A stretch of 40,622 nt of DNA. It comes from Nephromyces sp. MM_2019. Its lineage: Eukaryota; Apicomplexa; Aconoidasida; Nephromycida. The stretch covers positions 1-40,622 of the forward strand of contig JADHZB010002090.1 of the NCBI GenBank assembly GCA_015657535.1, read 5' to 3'. Below are positions 8,165-20,079 of this stretch, in pieces (positions within the stretch are counted from its first letter, which is position 1; each line of letters opens with the position of its first letter). The notes beneath the pieces were generated by a model, which was not told the origin of the DNA, made no database searches, and saw only the letters and a program-made list of their open reading frames with translations. Both the position numbers and the translations under genes were made by a program.

Positions 8165-10734
8165 TCATTTCTTATTGTAAGCTTCTTTGAGATCAACAGC
8201 TTCCATGGCAAAGTCAGGATTGATGAACAACTTCTCAAAACGGGAATCAGAGAGGATCTTCTTCGCTTCTTCAGCAACCTTCCTCTTCTTCTTTGTGAGT
8301 GTCTGATATGATAAAAATAGAAAAAGCGATGAATTCGCAGCGCAGGAAATTGCAGTTTTTACGAAAAAGAGGATTTTGGGAGGATCTTATAGGGAGAAAG
8401 TCCTTGTATTATGTGTGTGTTATGTGTGTGTGTGTTATGTGTGTGTGTGTTATGTGTGTGTGTGTTATGTGTGTGTGTGTTTTGTGTATGTGTGTTGCGT
8501 TATGTGTGTGTGTGTTTTGTCATGTGTGTGCGTGTGTTGTGTATGCTATGCTGTGTGCTGTATTCTGTATTGTATGCGTTTTTTGTTGTGCATGTGTGCG
8601 CTTTACGTTTGTGTGTTTTGTCTGAATCTTTGCTATGTCCAGCAGTCATGCATTCGCTTTGACTTAACAAGTCATGGGGGTATGGGAAGCAAAGAAAACT
8701 TATAAAAACTCATTAGCTAACTGAGAAAGTTCAAAATCAGAGCACATACACATACCCTCACACACACACGCAGGTAGAGCAACGCATACCTGAAGTTTGG
8801 AATCTTCAGCAACTTCCATCAGCTTATTTTCAAGCTCTTTGTTGACGGTGTGTTCTTTGTTATCAGTCTTAAGCTGCACACACAAGAGTAAGGTGTGCAA
8901 TCTTCACGCATGCACTTCAGCTGTACATACACACACCAGCACACACGCTACACGCAGCGATTGAATCTCCCTCCCACTGAGCTACATATTTTGACCGTGT
9001 TTGCAGCGAGCTCCACATTTTTACTAGCTTAACGCATCACACACAGCAGCGATAAACACCAGAAGCTCATCCAAAGCAACTGAAGAATTGTTTTTCAGAG
9101 AGAAGAAAAAGTATCAGAAATCGACAGATAAATAATCACAAAATTTGATTAAAATGACATGTTTCGCGGAATCTACATCCTCAGATATAAGAAGAAGAAG
9201 CTTGTTAAGCGAACAACTAAAAAGACACACAAACATAAGCAATACACATGCCTTTACGAAGCGGAAAAAACCATTAACACACAAGTTGAGGGAATGAAGG
9301 GGGGTGGTGGTGGTGAAGAACAAGATGCAGATGAAGGAGAAGATGAGGATGATCAAAGCGAAGATCACGAAGATAATGATGAAGATGAAGGTGATAGCAT
9401 AATAAGCAGAAACAAGGCTTAAATACCTGAATTCTCATAGGTTTTCGGGCTTCAATCTTCTCTTTGATCTTCTGTTTCCTGTATTCTTCATAGTTGAAGG
9501 GCTCCGCTACAGCCTGTAATGATGTGTTTACACGGTTTTTTCTTGCGATTTCACTTTGAAGCTACTCCATCCATCGCTTGCGTGTGTGTGTGTGTGTGTG
9601 TGTGTGCAGAAATATGAGCAACCCCCCAGCCAAATATGAGTAGCATCAAGAAGAAAATTAGCTATAAGGAGCAGTGGCAAGGGAGTGACAACTAAAACCA
9701 GCAAAACAAATCTGAGAGAAACCCACATTTCGCTCCTTTCCACCGCATATTTCGTAAAGCAGAAAACAGCGTATTAGATGAAACACACTAAGCAATGAAG
9801 AGGAAGAAGAGCGAGGAGCTCACGATAGCAATAGAAACCACAGAAGAAGCAAACATTCAGTGAAAAGAGCGAAAAATTGCGATAAAGCACATACAAACTG
9901 CGTAGATTACACACACAAAGTACATAATATACAAAAAAAGTAGCACACGTCGTATGCTAAGCTAGCATACCAGGCACACACCAAACAGTACATATGAAGC
10001 ACAAATTTACCAAACAAAATCGCCTTCACATTACACACACATCGGATTTATATTGCACAAACATTGTATTTACATTGCACACACACTCAACTTACATGCC
10101 TAACACACAACCTCCCACACACCCCACAAACACACAGACACTCAACCCACAACCTGCCACACACACACAACCTCTTATACACACCTTAATCTTCCTGTAA
10201 AGCTCAGCATCCATGAAGAAGCCATGCATATAACTCCTCAGCATTGGTGTGCCGATTAGCTGAGAAACTCCGAGCTGCTCCAACTGCTCCCTCGTCACAA
10301 ATTGATACTCGTCGAACACACCAACCATAGAGGCAGCTTCATCATAGGCTGAATCTCCTCCTTCTCTCTTGACAGCAGCTTCTTCAAGCTCTTCAGTCAT
10401 AGAGTCAAGATATGAGCACCACCTGTACAGTACGTGTGTGAGGAGTTGAGGGTGGGGTTTTTGTGTGAGAATTACAACGTGTGCGCAAGGAGCAGTGTGC
10501 CTGCGTATGTGAGAAAGGGGATTTTGGATTGTGTCTGCGAGGAGTGGGGGTTTTTTTGTAAGAGGTGCGTGAAAGATACGCTTTTCTTTCTCTTCTTCAA
10601 AGTAAATGAAAAACCACGAAATAAAAGAGTGCTTCACTGCAACAAGCAAAATCTGCACTAATTCGGCATTCCAAATATACCTAAATACTCCACAAACAGC
10701 CTTCAAAACGCACACACAAAGGCACACATCATAC

Positions 10735-10771
<37 letters not shown>

Positions 10772-13704
10772 ATACAAGCCAACACCACCATCACATAAAC
10801 CAACACATCCCCCCCNNNNNNNNNNNNNNNNNNNNNNNNNNNNNNNNNNNNNNNNNNNNNNNNNNNNNNNNNNNNNNNNNNNNNNNNNNNNNNNNNNNNN
10901 NNNNNNNNNNNNNNNNNNNNNNNNNNNNNNNNNNNNNNNNNNNNNNNNNNNNNNNNNNNNNNNNNNNNNNNNNNNNNNNNNNNNNNNNNNNNACACACCC
11001 CCCCCCCACAAACACACACACACACGCACTTTGGTGCAAGCCCTATGAATGGAACAAAGAAGGTCCCAATTCTCTTCTGATCGCAGGGAACAAAGCATAG
11101 CCCAGAACCGGGATAAAAGCAGAATCCATTGATTTTTAGCTCGGAAGAAGAGGAGGAAACAACGCGATTTTTCCTCTTTAAATCTTCACTAGCAATAGCC
11201 CCAGACTCTATGCTAGCTAATAAGCTTCCATCCTTCTCATTCCAGCAGCGAATCCCTCTGCAGTCTGAAGATACTAGCAGGCGATTTGTCATAGTAGTGT
11301 TGGTGTGTGTGCGAAGGAATGAAGCCTCAAGAGAAGATTCCGATCTCCTAGTGTGTTGTGAATCCTCCAAGGTGGAGGGGACTGCTTCATAAGGCTTGTC
11401 TGTGGGTAGCAGAGAGAGGGAAGGGGTAGTGAGGGGGAGGCAGCAACACCTACACACATATATAGGCATACCCACACACCCTAACACACAAATATACCCA
11501 ATGATAGCTTCTCGCACACACACACACACACAAACACACCCACCGCTTAGTGGGATATTCGCACACGAAAGCCAGGCAATCTCATTGATCTTCTCAAGAT
11601 TGCGATGGTCTCTAGTAGCGATCGGGTGTTTGCTGCGGATATCAAAGACTTTGACGACTCCCATGGAATCTCCCACTGCCATAAACATTCCATCCGGTGA
11701 GAATGCCCCTGCAGTGATAGAGCTGAGGGAAGAGCACACAAACACACAGAGAGAGGTGGTAAAATGGAGGAGGACACACACAGAGGTGATCAAATGGAGG
11801 GCACAAACACGTACACACACACACACACACACACACACGTGTAGATTCAAGACTTACGTATTACTTCCCAAGTAGGCAGAAGCTCTTCCACTTATACCAG
11901 CCTCAGCAGTACGTCGATTAACATGAAGGACTGCAGCAGATTTCTTCATTCGAGTATCCCAACACTCCACTATAGAGCCGCTTCTGAAGATGATATTCGG
12001 CTATACTAGTAAGCGTAGTCAAAACACACATACATACTCATACTATCAACACACACTCTCATTTTCATCTCATATTAGCAAAAAAACACCCACATCCCCA
12101 ACACACACACTCATATCATCAAAATACACACTGCTCTACAAGCATCAAACCCCTCACTGAGTGTATATACACCCTTCAATACAGGAAAAATAGCCTACCC
12201 TCCTGCAGCCACCATAGGGAAGACTGGATTGACGAACACACAGCTCAAGTTCTCGCAAGCAGAGGTAGTTAAAGGCTTGTTAAACTTTCCCTCAAAGAGA
12301 TCTAATCTGAACCAGTAACATGGAAAAAGAACATCATAACTAATAGGTAATCGCACACACACACAGGCAGCAGCACCCACATAAACACACTGACGCGCAC
12401 ACACCGACATACACAGTATACACATACAAATTCATAAAAAACACACACAAAGCACACGCCTATTCAGACACAACACACACATACTATATGAATGCAAAGC
12501 ACCCACCTGTAAACCTCATTCATTGTACTGCAAATGTAAAGCTCAGCATCTCTAGGGGAATAACTCAGTGAGCACCCAAAGCCTTGAAGCTTCACCTGCA
12601 TACGTCATCATTCAAGAAGCTTTTGAAGACTATATCTAACAACGGACTTCATGTTTGAGCGGGAAGAGGATGTCATCATCAAAACACACACACACCCACA
12701 AATACTGATGAAGCACACACACCCACATACGCACCCACATAAACACCCAGACACACAAAGAGGACATAAGGCTAGCAACCTAAAAACCACCCAAAAAACC
12801 CCACACACACACACACACACACCTTGTGATACCTCCCTCCTTGAGCGTGAAACTCAACGGTTTTATCATCTTCTAACATCACCAGCTTCTTGTAATCTTC
12901 GCTGAGAATCTGAAAGTCTACAACATCACTCTCCAGCCTCCTAGAAAACTTCAAACTCAGCTGCTTAGTATCATACATTCTCACCTAATAAAGCAGCACA
13001 TCTACGCTGATAAATATTACTTTGCGTATGTGGATGTGTGTGTGTGCGTGTGTGCGTGGGTGTGTGTGGGTGTGTGTGTGTGTGTGCGTGGGTGTGTGTG
13101 AATATGTGCGTTAATGCGTTGGTGTGATGAAGCGTCAGAGGGATTGAAACCATACCACAGTGGATACAAGCAGAGACCTGGACACTTAAACAACCACAAA
13201 TACCTACACACACACATACCTCTGGCGGATAAACTCCAACCGCTGCGATATACTCTCCATTCGGTGAAACCCTCACTTTAGTACTCGCATCAGGAAACTC
13301 AAAATCTTGAAGGAGCTCTACTCTCCTTCTGAAGTCTACGTCATGACTGAGGAGGGAAAAAGCCGAGAAAACTTGAGTAGAAGCATACACACACACAGAC
13401 ATGGGACATAGACACACATACACTTGGGATATACACACAGACATGGGACACAAAGACCAACCAACCCGCCCGCACACCCAACCACACACACACCTACCCA
13501 CACAAACTACGCTAAAAAAGATCTTTATCTGCCAAAAATACAGAGTAAAGTATAAAACAAAGCAGCTTCCCACCCACACACACAAAAGACTAACCGCAGG
13601 GAAGCTTTCTTCGTCTTCCTTGCATCCTCAATGAACTGAGGAAGCGATTTGCCGGCAGAAAGCGAATAAACTTTCAAGCCGCTATAACTCACGGCTTTCA
13701 TCAT
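8165..13704 (-). CDS. NOL10: NOL10/ENP2-like nucleolar WD40 protein, complete, 12 exons
   Basis: Exons are 13704-13595, 13346-13220, 12984-12823, 12595-12507, 12306-12199, 11983-11858, 11722-11567, 11347-11030, 10422-10185, 9513-9427, 8873-8790 and 8290-8165. They sum to 1731 nt (576 residues) with matching phase at every junction. NOL10 (yeast Enp2) is a nucleolar component of the small-subunit processome needed for 18S rRNA maturation. Family landmarks are in order: GLKVYSLSAGKSLPQF near the start; DVDFRRRVELLQDFEFP; VRMYDTKQLSLKF; VECWD at 204-208; APKWCSYLDSMTEELEE from 397; SYMHGFFMD ending at 470; PFNYEEYRKQKIKEKIE; and SDSRFEKLFINPDF at 549-562. Two ATGs (13704, 13701) could start it. 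It stops 14 residues after NPDF, whereas human NOL10 continues for over 100 basic residues. The 5' edge of exon 8 is uncertain. Confidence 0.95.
8409..8560. repeat. GTGTGTGTGTTAT minisatellite in NOL10 intron 11
   Basis: TGTGTGTGTTAT-type units of about 14 bp, four nearly identical and then decaying. On the NOL10 sense strand they read as CA, close to the acceptor, while the donor side of the same intron is GT-rich. Confidence 0.85.
9579..9607. repeat. (GT)n microsatellite in NOL10 intron 9
   Basis: An uninterrupted GT run of about 26 bases on the plus strand; it is (CA)n in the NOL10 sense and sits about 70 nt from the acceptor at 9514. Confidence 0.9.
10732..11029. other. CA microsatellite and assembly gap in NOL10 intron 8
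   Basis: (CA)n at 10738-10767 is followed by CCCCCC and 177 N (10816-10992), then ACACACCCCCCCCC and another CA run to the donor at 11029. The gap is flanked on both sides by the same CA/poly-C sequence, so it very probably hides more of that repeat and no exon: exons 8 and 9 join in phase across it and match NOL10 without a break. Confidence 0.85.
13022..13110. repeat. GT-rich repeat in NOL10 intron 2
   Basis: GTGTGTGTGCGTGTGTGCGTGGGTGTGTG-type sequence on the plus strand, CA in the NOL10 sense, close to the acceptor of intron 2. The donor end of the same intron is GT-rich in sense. Confidence 0.85.
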
Positions 13705-16700
13705 CTTTCCAATGAAGAGGTAAAGAACTTTAAAGATAATGCTCTTACACACACGTATAATTCAAGAAAGTGGCACACACACACAGGAATGAATCAAGAA
13801 GAGACATGCGTACACACACACAGGATGCAAGAAAGGCAAACAGACAAACACACACGCAAATTAAGCACATTAATCTGAAAATCTATAAAAGCACGCCTTG
13901 TGGCATGAATATGTGACGTTACGTTTCAGAGTCAATAACTGTGTGTGTGTATATGTGTGTGTGTGTCACTATGTGCACGTGTGTTTCAGCTGGTCGCTGT
14001 ATGTATGAGAGTCCGTTTACATGCTGATTAGGGTTGCTACTTGTGTGTTGGTGGGGGCCTGCTTAGGGTGTGCTTAATATTTGCTTTGTGCGTCTAACAC
14101 TCGTTGCTTTTGAGTGTACGTCGCACTGTCTGCTTCTGTGTGTGCGATGCTTAATCCCCTCTGTGTGCGTAATAACTCCAACTCTTTCGTCACTGTGTGT
14201 GCGCAGTCGAGCCCAACTTTTGCCCATAAAGCAGAGTAAGAAGTGTGTGCGAAAAAGCTTCAGATAGAGAACCTCAAATCATCGCAGCAAAGCTTGTGTG
14301 TATAGGTTTTTGAGCAGCCAAACTACTGCCTCTATACTAAGATGAAGAGGCAGACAATGCATCTTCTTCGAAGCCTTTTTTTGGTTGGAGAAAAACTCCT
14401 CAAAACATCCATCTTCATCACAAGAAGACACATTCGAAGGAAAACAACAAATCTGGTAAAAGAAAACAAAAATAAAAAGAAAAAGTTGAAGAAAAACAAA
14501 AAGAAAAAGAATAAGTAAATTCACCATACAAACACCAACAAAATACCCAGATTTATCGCAATTCATCAAAGATTGAAGATAAAGCAAAATCCAATGTTTT
14601 CTCTCATCATTTAGACGTTTTTCATCGAATTTTTTGTTTCAAAAAGATTAGAAAGGAGGTAGCTGGTATTCATCCAAGAAGTAGATAAAACCACCAAAAA
14701 TAAGGTATAAAAGCCAGCGAAAAACAAAATTTCGCAATGTAAAGCCACAGCTCCATGATGCAAGCGTAGAATACCAGCGAAGATAATGGATGTGCTTCAA
14801 AATAAAATCTCGCTCATCATCATCTTCGATGCAAAAACAGCTTAAAAAATCCCTTTTCTCGTGCGGAAAGGGATATTTAGATCATCCGCTGGGAATAGCT
14901 GATGTTTTCCTCCTCTTCTTCCTCAAAAAATCCACAAAAATAGCAAAGAAGATGAGGGATTTGAAGACAGAAATTAGCAAGAAATGGCGCTCAATGATAA
15001 TATTCTTCAATGAGGGAGAATATCAGCGAGTAAGAGCGCGGAGGCGCTGCTTCCTCTATGCGTTGGGAGACAAAGGTGTACACACACAAAAAAATGAGCT
15101 AAAATGCGCACACAGAAGCTTAACAGAGAGTGAGAATAGGGCGCACACACAAAAGAGATTGCAATCACACACACTAGGTAATACCATGCACATAAAAGGT
15201 AACATCATTGCATACACGCACAAAGACACACACCACCAACACACACCCTAGCATCACACGCGCACACGCACACATACACCAAAATTATCACACGTACACA
15301 CGTCGAACACACATCAACATCATCACACACACACCCGCACACACACCGCCATACACCACACTCACACACACACCCTTCCACACACACACTAAATGGAGAG
15401 AGATCCTCTCACTGTCTCCGCCTACTGGGCAATTCTCAGTCTTCCCCCTCTTCTTCAAAATTTGCGTTTTTTGGCGGTTTTTTGATTTTTTTTTAGTTTT
15501 ATTTCTGCTTTTCGCTGGATTTAACGAAATTTTTCACTGCATCTTCTTCTTTTTCGTCGTTTTCTACAAAAAGCGTATAAAACTGCTTTCTTCAGTGTAG
15601 TCTTCAGTAGATGAACTTTGCAGCGAGTTGTAGAGCATTGAAGCCAGTGAGACACTGTTTCAGGTTGAAGATATTGGGGTGCTTTTTGGTATTTTCTGTT
15701 TTCGGACGAGGAGGGAGGAAAATTTTTTTAGATTTTGAAGATTTTACCGTAAAAAGCTGAAGATGTGACTTTCTGCTCGCAGAGGCATACTTTCTCATCG
15801 GTTCACTGCGTGCTTGCTTCTCTGTGCAAATTCTTCTGCTTCGTCTTTTTTTTCAACTTCTTCTTTGTGTGTGTTTTCAATCCTGAATAAAAAGTTTTTT
15901 TTATCATTTTCTAGAAGTTTAGCTGGATTTTGCAATACTCGTACGCAATAACGTATAAAAATCGGCGAAAAAGTGGTTTTTCTTGTCCTCTCGACGTTTT
16001 ATGAGCTAAATTTCGTCTTATATCAAAGTAGAAAGCTGTTCAATTATCCAGTGCATAAATGAAGAAGCAGGAAGTACTGAAAATATTATTTTTTCGCGTA
16101 TTTTAAGGGGAAAAATGGATTTTTTTACGGATTTTGTACCTTCAGCCGGTCGCTGCTGCTGATTCGTGTTGAAGATGCGATAATTCGCTGTTTATTCACG
16201 AGTTTTTACGTCTTTTTTGTTTTCTTGGAGGTGGCACTGTTCGCATACACGCAGGGTTTATGTGGGTCAAGAATCTGCACACACACTGACAAGTTTGTGG
16301 ATGTAAGTGTGCAGAAATGTGGAAATTCTTGCTAATGCTGGATTTTAGGTGTGTGCACACGCAGTTTGCTATCTAGGTTTGCACGCGTTTCGACAAGATA
16401 CTACACACAACGCACACCAGCTCTGCAACACTCTCGCATTATGAGGGTGTATATACACCAAAAATTTTGTATTCTTGGGGGATGTACACACACACAAACT
16501 CTCGTGTTCCCATAGTTCACGCAGATACACACAAACTCTTATTCCGAATTGCACACACCCACATAAAGGCACTTTTTCTGTTTTTTGTAATTTTCCGTGG
16601 CTTAATTCCCTAATAGACTGCTATTCACTCCACACACACACGCACTTACGCAACTATATTCACACACGCACAGACACTCCCAAAAATGCAGGCACACCAT

Positions 16701-16881
16701 CTTACTGCGTTTTATTCTCCATTTTTCTTCTTCGACTACCTCTTTGTGAATTTTCTGCAAATTCCTTCCTCTTCGCCACTTTCCCTTCATTTTCTAATGC
16801 TTTTCTACAGTTTAAAGTGGTTTTCATGCTTCAGAACAAGCTCCTTTTGCACTTAATTTAGGAGGGATAATCTTTGTGAAG
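13705..16881. other. Divergent intergenic region between NOL10 and the reductase, with weak exon candidates
   Basis: No recognisable gene in 3.2 kb. A plus-strand ATG frame from 14790 runs about 95 codons before reaching CA repeats (14790-15073; contains CGKGYLDHPLGIADV and KMRDLKTEISKKWRS) and ends at a possible GTGTAC donor; it could be a first exon. At 15612 an ATG opens MNFAASCRALKPVRHCF before GTTGAAG, but the opposite strand is also open there (QCLTGFNALQLAAKFIY-stop). At 16814-16861 a terminal-exon-like piece (FKVVFMLQNKLLLHLI-stop) follows a CTACAG. CA tracts fill 15208-15390. A perfect GGTGTATATACACC palindrome is at 16446-16459. Confidence 0.4.
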
Positions 16882-19800
16882 ATGGATAGTCTAATATTGG
16901 TAACAGGTGTGTGTATAAAAATCGTTTTTTTCTCTCTTTTTCCTTTTCTTTTGGAATGTCTCTCCTTTATTTGGTTTGCTTTTAAACGTTTTTGGATATT
17001 TTTCTGCTGCCTTCGCTCCCGAGGTGTATGTACATCTAGAAAAACTCTTCCTCCCCATCTTCACCTCCAAATCTCTTTCATTCATGATGTTTTCCCTCAC
17101 TTTTGAGGTGTACATACACTCTGATACCTTCTTGCTGATATGTATCTCCACGTTTCTCAGGGGCAAATAAGGGTATAGGCTTAGAACTTTGTAAGCTTTT
17201 AGCAACGAACGCTGAGCTGCCAACAGATCAGTTTCCTGCCCAACAAAACTTTGGGGATGGTGCGTGCGCATTGGGTACGCCACAGACCTACTCCATCATC
17301 TGTATGGCTGCTAGAGATTTATACAGTCTTAAGGCAGCTATGAGTAAAGTTAGTCAAGTTGCTCTACCCGAGAAGAAGTTGATTGGCGTTATTCTCGATC
17401 TTCGAAACGAAAATAGCATTGCAAAGGTGTGTGTGTGTGTGTGTGTGTGGGTTTTATATGATGTGGAGCGAGGTATGCTAAGATGTGAGATTAGAATGTT
17501 TTTGTGCGTCTATTGCTTCTCCTTTTATCATACCTACGTGAGAGTGTTCTTTTCCACAGTAAAAGCATGTGTGTGTTAGCTTTTTATCTTGTTTGTGTGA
17601 ATTCTTGTGTGTCTCCAGGCAGAAGTTTTTCAGCATACGCTTTCGCTGAGGCTTTGCTCTCTTTTATGTATACGTTGCCATTTGATGCGCATATGAGCTT
17701 TTCATAAACAGGCGGTGATGGAGTTGAAGGAGTACATACACCTCTTGAAGGCTATAGTTAACAACGCAGCTTTAAATTTGAAGAATGCTTGGAGTGAGGA
17801 AAGTTTCAAAGAGCTGCTCCTGACAAACGTTATAGGCTCAATGAAAGTTACTGAAGCTTTTCTTCCTTATCTTGTGGATGGCGGGCGCATAGTGCACGTC
17901 TCTTCCGGGTTAGCTATGTTTGTGTGTGGGGGAATGTGTGTGCTATGCTGACTGCGTATTAGACTGACTTTGTTTAAGGCTGACTGCGTGTATGAGGCTG
18001 AATGTCTGTGTGCGATATAATGCAAAATTTCAAATCTGTTGTTGGCTTTCTGAATTACATCGATATTTGTGTGTGAGTGTGTTGTATGCAGGTCTTTTTT
18101 AATGTCTCTTATATCATGTCTATGTGTATACCTGTTGTTGGTGTCTGATGAGTGTGTGTGAATATATGCGTGTGTGCCTATTTTTTGTGCCTGTTTTGTG
18201 TGTGTATGTCAGTTTTTGTGCCTGTTTTGTGTGTTTTTTTTGTGTATCTTTTGTGTGTGCCTGCTGTTTGTGTCTTCTCTGTGTGTGTATACCTGTATAA
18301 GGTGTTTATCCTGCTACTCTTTATACCACCTACAGTATTGGACGCTACTCCTACGCTTCTCCAACGTATCAACGCCTCATCAAGTCAATCGATACATACG
18401 AAGGCCTCTCTAAGCTTCCCTTCATTGAAGACGATGCTAGCAGCTCAGGCTATAGAATGTCTTATGCTATTACTAAGATGCTACTTAATAGATATACACA
18501 GGTTAGACTTGTGTGTGTGTGTGTGTGTGTGCGTAGTGTGTCTTTAGTCGAAGTGTGTGTGTATGTCTTTTTTTTGAGTTTACTGGTATGTGTGTCTGCT
18601 GGTGCTTGTGTGTGTGTGTGTGTGAGCGTCTTTATATCCATGGGTGTTTGTTGGTGTGTGTATGTGTATTCGTAGCCAAATGCGTTTGCTGGTGTTTTTT
18701 TTTCTTTTAACCACAGTTGTTTGCCGATGTGTTTGTGTGTGTGTTTATAACCATAGGTGTTTGATTATGTGTGTGCGCGTAAAACAATTTGTCACGATAT
18801 GTGTGTATGCTGGTTTTTTTTGCGCTTATATATGTGCATGCTCACACCCTTATATGTGTATAATGGGGTTTGTTTGTATCTATTCTTTCCCATATGCATG
18901 TTTGTTCGCGTTTTGGCGCATCTTCACACCCCTATGTGTGTGTATGCTTGTGTGTGTGTGCGGCTAACCCATCAGAAAATGATATCTTCTAGCTGCCTCT
19001 ATGTCTAGCTCTTTTGCTTGTCTACTCCACACGCTTCATTCGCTATTTTCTAGCTACAAGTCATGGACGCTAATCTCATAAAGAGGAATTTGAAGATCAA
19101 CGCAGTATCTCCAGGCTGGTGTAGAACAGGTTGAATATATAGTGTGAAATGAAGTTTTATTGTGTGTGTGTGTGTGTGTCTGTTTGTGCTTGCTTGCGTG
19201 GATATTTATGTGCCTGCTTGTTTGTGTGGATATTTGTGTGTGCTTATTTGTGTAGATACGTATATACGGGTTTGATTTCAGTGGTATGTGTGTGTTTGTT
19301 TTCAGTGGTGTGTGCGTGTGCTTGCGGTTATGTGAGTTTAAATGCGTTTGTGTGTTGGTGTGTGTTTCTGCTTGTGCTTCTATGTACGTGTTTGTAGATT
19401 CTTACTTATATAAGCACACAAACCTTCAAACACGCGCATATGTACTTTGTAAACTCCTGAAACTTGGGAAAAGCATGCAAGATGTTCCCACGCACACGTA
19501 CATGCACACACACATAAATACACACACACACACACACATAGTTGGCTATACATAATGCCATGCTCCAGATTGATTCTATTACTGAGTAGCCTTCTGTGTG
19601 CTCTTCCGCTTTTCGCCATTACAGATATGGGTGGGCCTGGAGCAACTCGATCTGCTGTCTCTGGGGCTTTCTCTATTTACTGGTTTGCCATACTGCTAAC
19701 GCACTTCAGTTGTATTCCGTGTGTGCGCCTTTGCGATTAGTATGCTGTACTTACACTCATGATTTCGTAGGATTCTTTATTGCTAAGCTTTATATATCTA

Positions 19801-20024
19801 CATTATGCTGTGAGCACACTTCATCATCTTCTTTCTTTTCTCCCTTAGTGCCACCCCCTCTTTTTAACTCTTTTACCAATATTTCCTTCCCTACTGCTGT
19901 GTGTGTGTGTGTGTGTGTATTTACTCGTGTGTGTGTGTCTCCTTTTTTCAGGCTTGTTCAACATCCTGATCCTTCACCAAATGGAAAGTTTTTTGTTGAT
20001 GGGACTGAAATCTCCTACGATTAA
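16882..20024 (+). CDS. CBR1: Carbonyl-reductase-like short-chain dehydrogenase, complete, 7 exons
   Basis: Exons are 16882-16906, 17161-17426, 17712-17908, 18336-18501, 19054-19129, 19625-19718 and 19952-20024: 897 nt, 298 residues, with all six junction phases in agreement. It should catalyse NADPH-dependent reduction of carbonyl compounds in the cytosol. Hallmarks: the coenzyme loop TGANKGIGLELC split by intron 1 after the eighth codon; an LDLRN adenine-site aspartate; VNNAA where the family usually has NNAG; RIVHVSS; catalytic YAITK in exon 4; and VSPGWCRTDMGGPGATRS across exons 5-6, matching the CBR1 motif PGWVRTDMAGP. The C-terminal 'DGTEISYD' ends at TAA 20022-20024. There are about 20 extra residues between the first helix and strand 2. 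Introns are GT-rich on the sense strand. The end of exon 6 is the least certain boundary. Confidence 0.93.
17427..17711 (+). other. Intron 2 of the reductase
   Basis: Begins GTGTGTGTGTGT directly at the donor and ends AAACAG. It shows the recurring layout of a GT microsatellite fused to the 5' splice site. No coding content recognised. Confidence 0.8.
18502..19053 (+). other. Intron 4 of the reductase
   Basis: Starts GTTAGAC and quickly enters (GT)9, followed by about 400 bases of degenerate GTGTGTATG sequence; ends TTTCTAG. No CA tract near its acceptor, so it lacks the paired-end arrangement seen in intron 5. Confidence 0.75.
19130..19624 (+). other. Intron 5 of the reductase, GT at the 5' end and CA at the 3' end
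   Basis: (GT)9 at 19161-19178 and a CA-rich segment at 19488-19541 are complementary on the transcript, and would bring donor and acceptor within about 100 nt of each other if paired. Confidence 0.75.
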
Positions 20025-20079
20025 GAATCTACTTTTTCTCTGTGTGTTTGCGTCTGCATCTGCGTGTGTTTGTATGTGT

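Noticed and set aside
10606..11850. Long ORFs spanning the N gap (164 and 373 codons)
   Set aside because: Runs of X across the gap join NOL10 exons 7-8 to intron CA repeats; the true splice sites are fixed by homology and phase.
16369..16861. Antisense and sense ORFs upstream of the reductase
   Set aside because: Both strands are open over the same CA-rich bases and neither has a homologous reading or matching exon phases.
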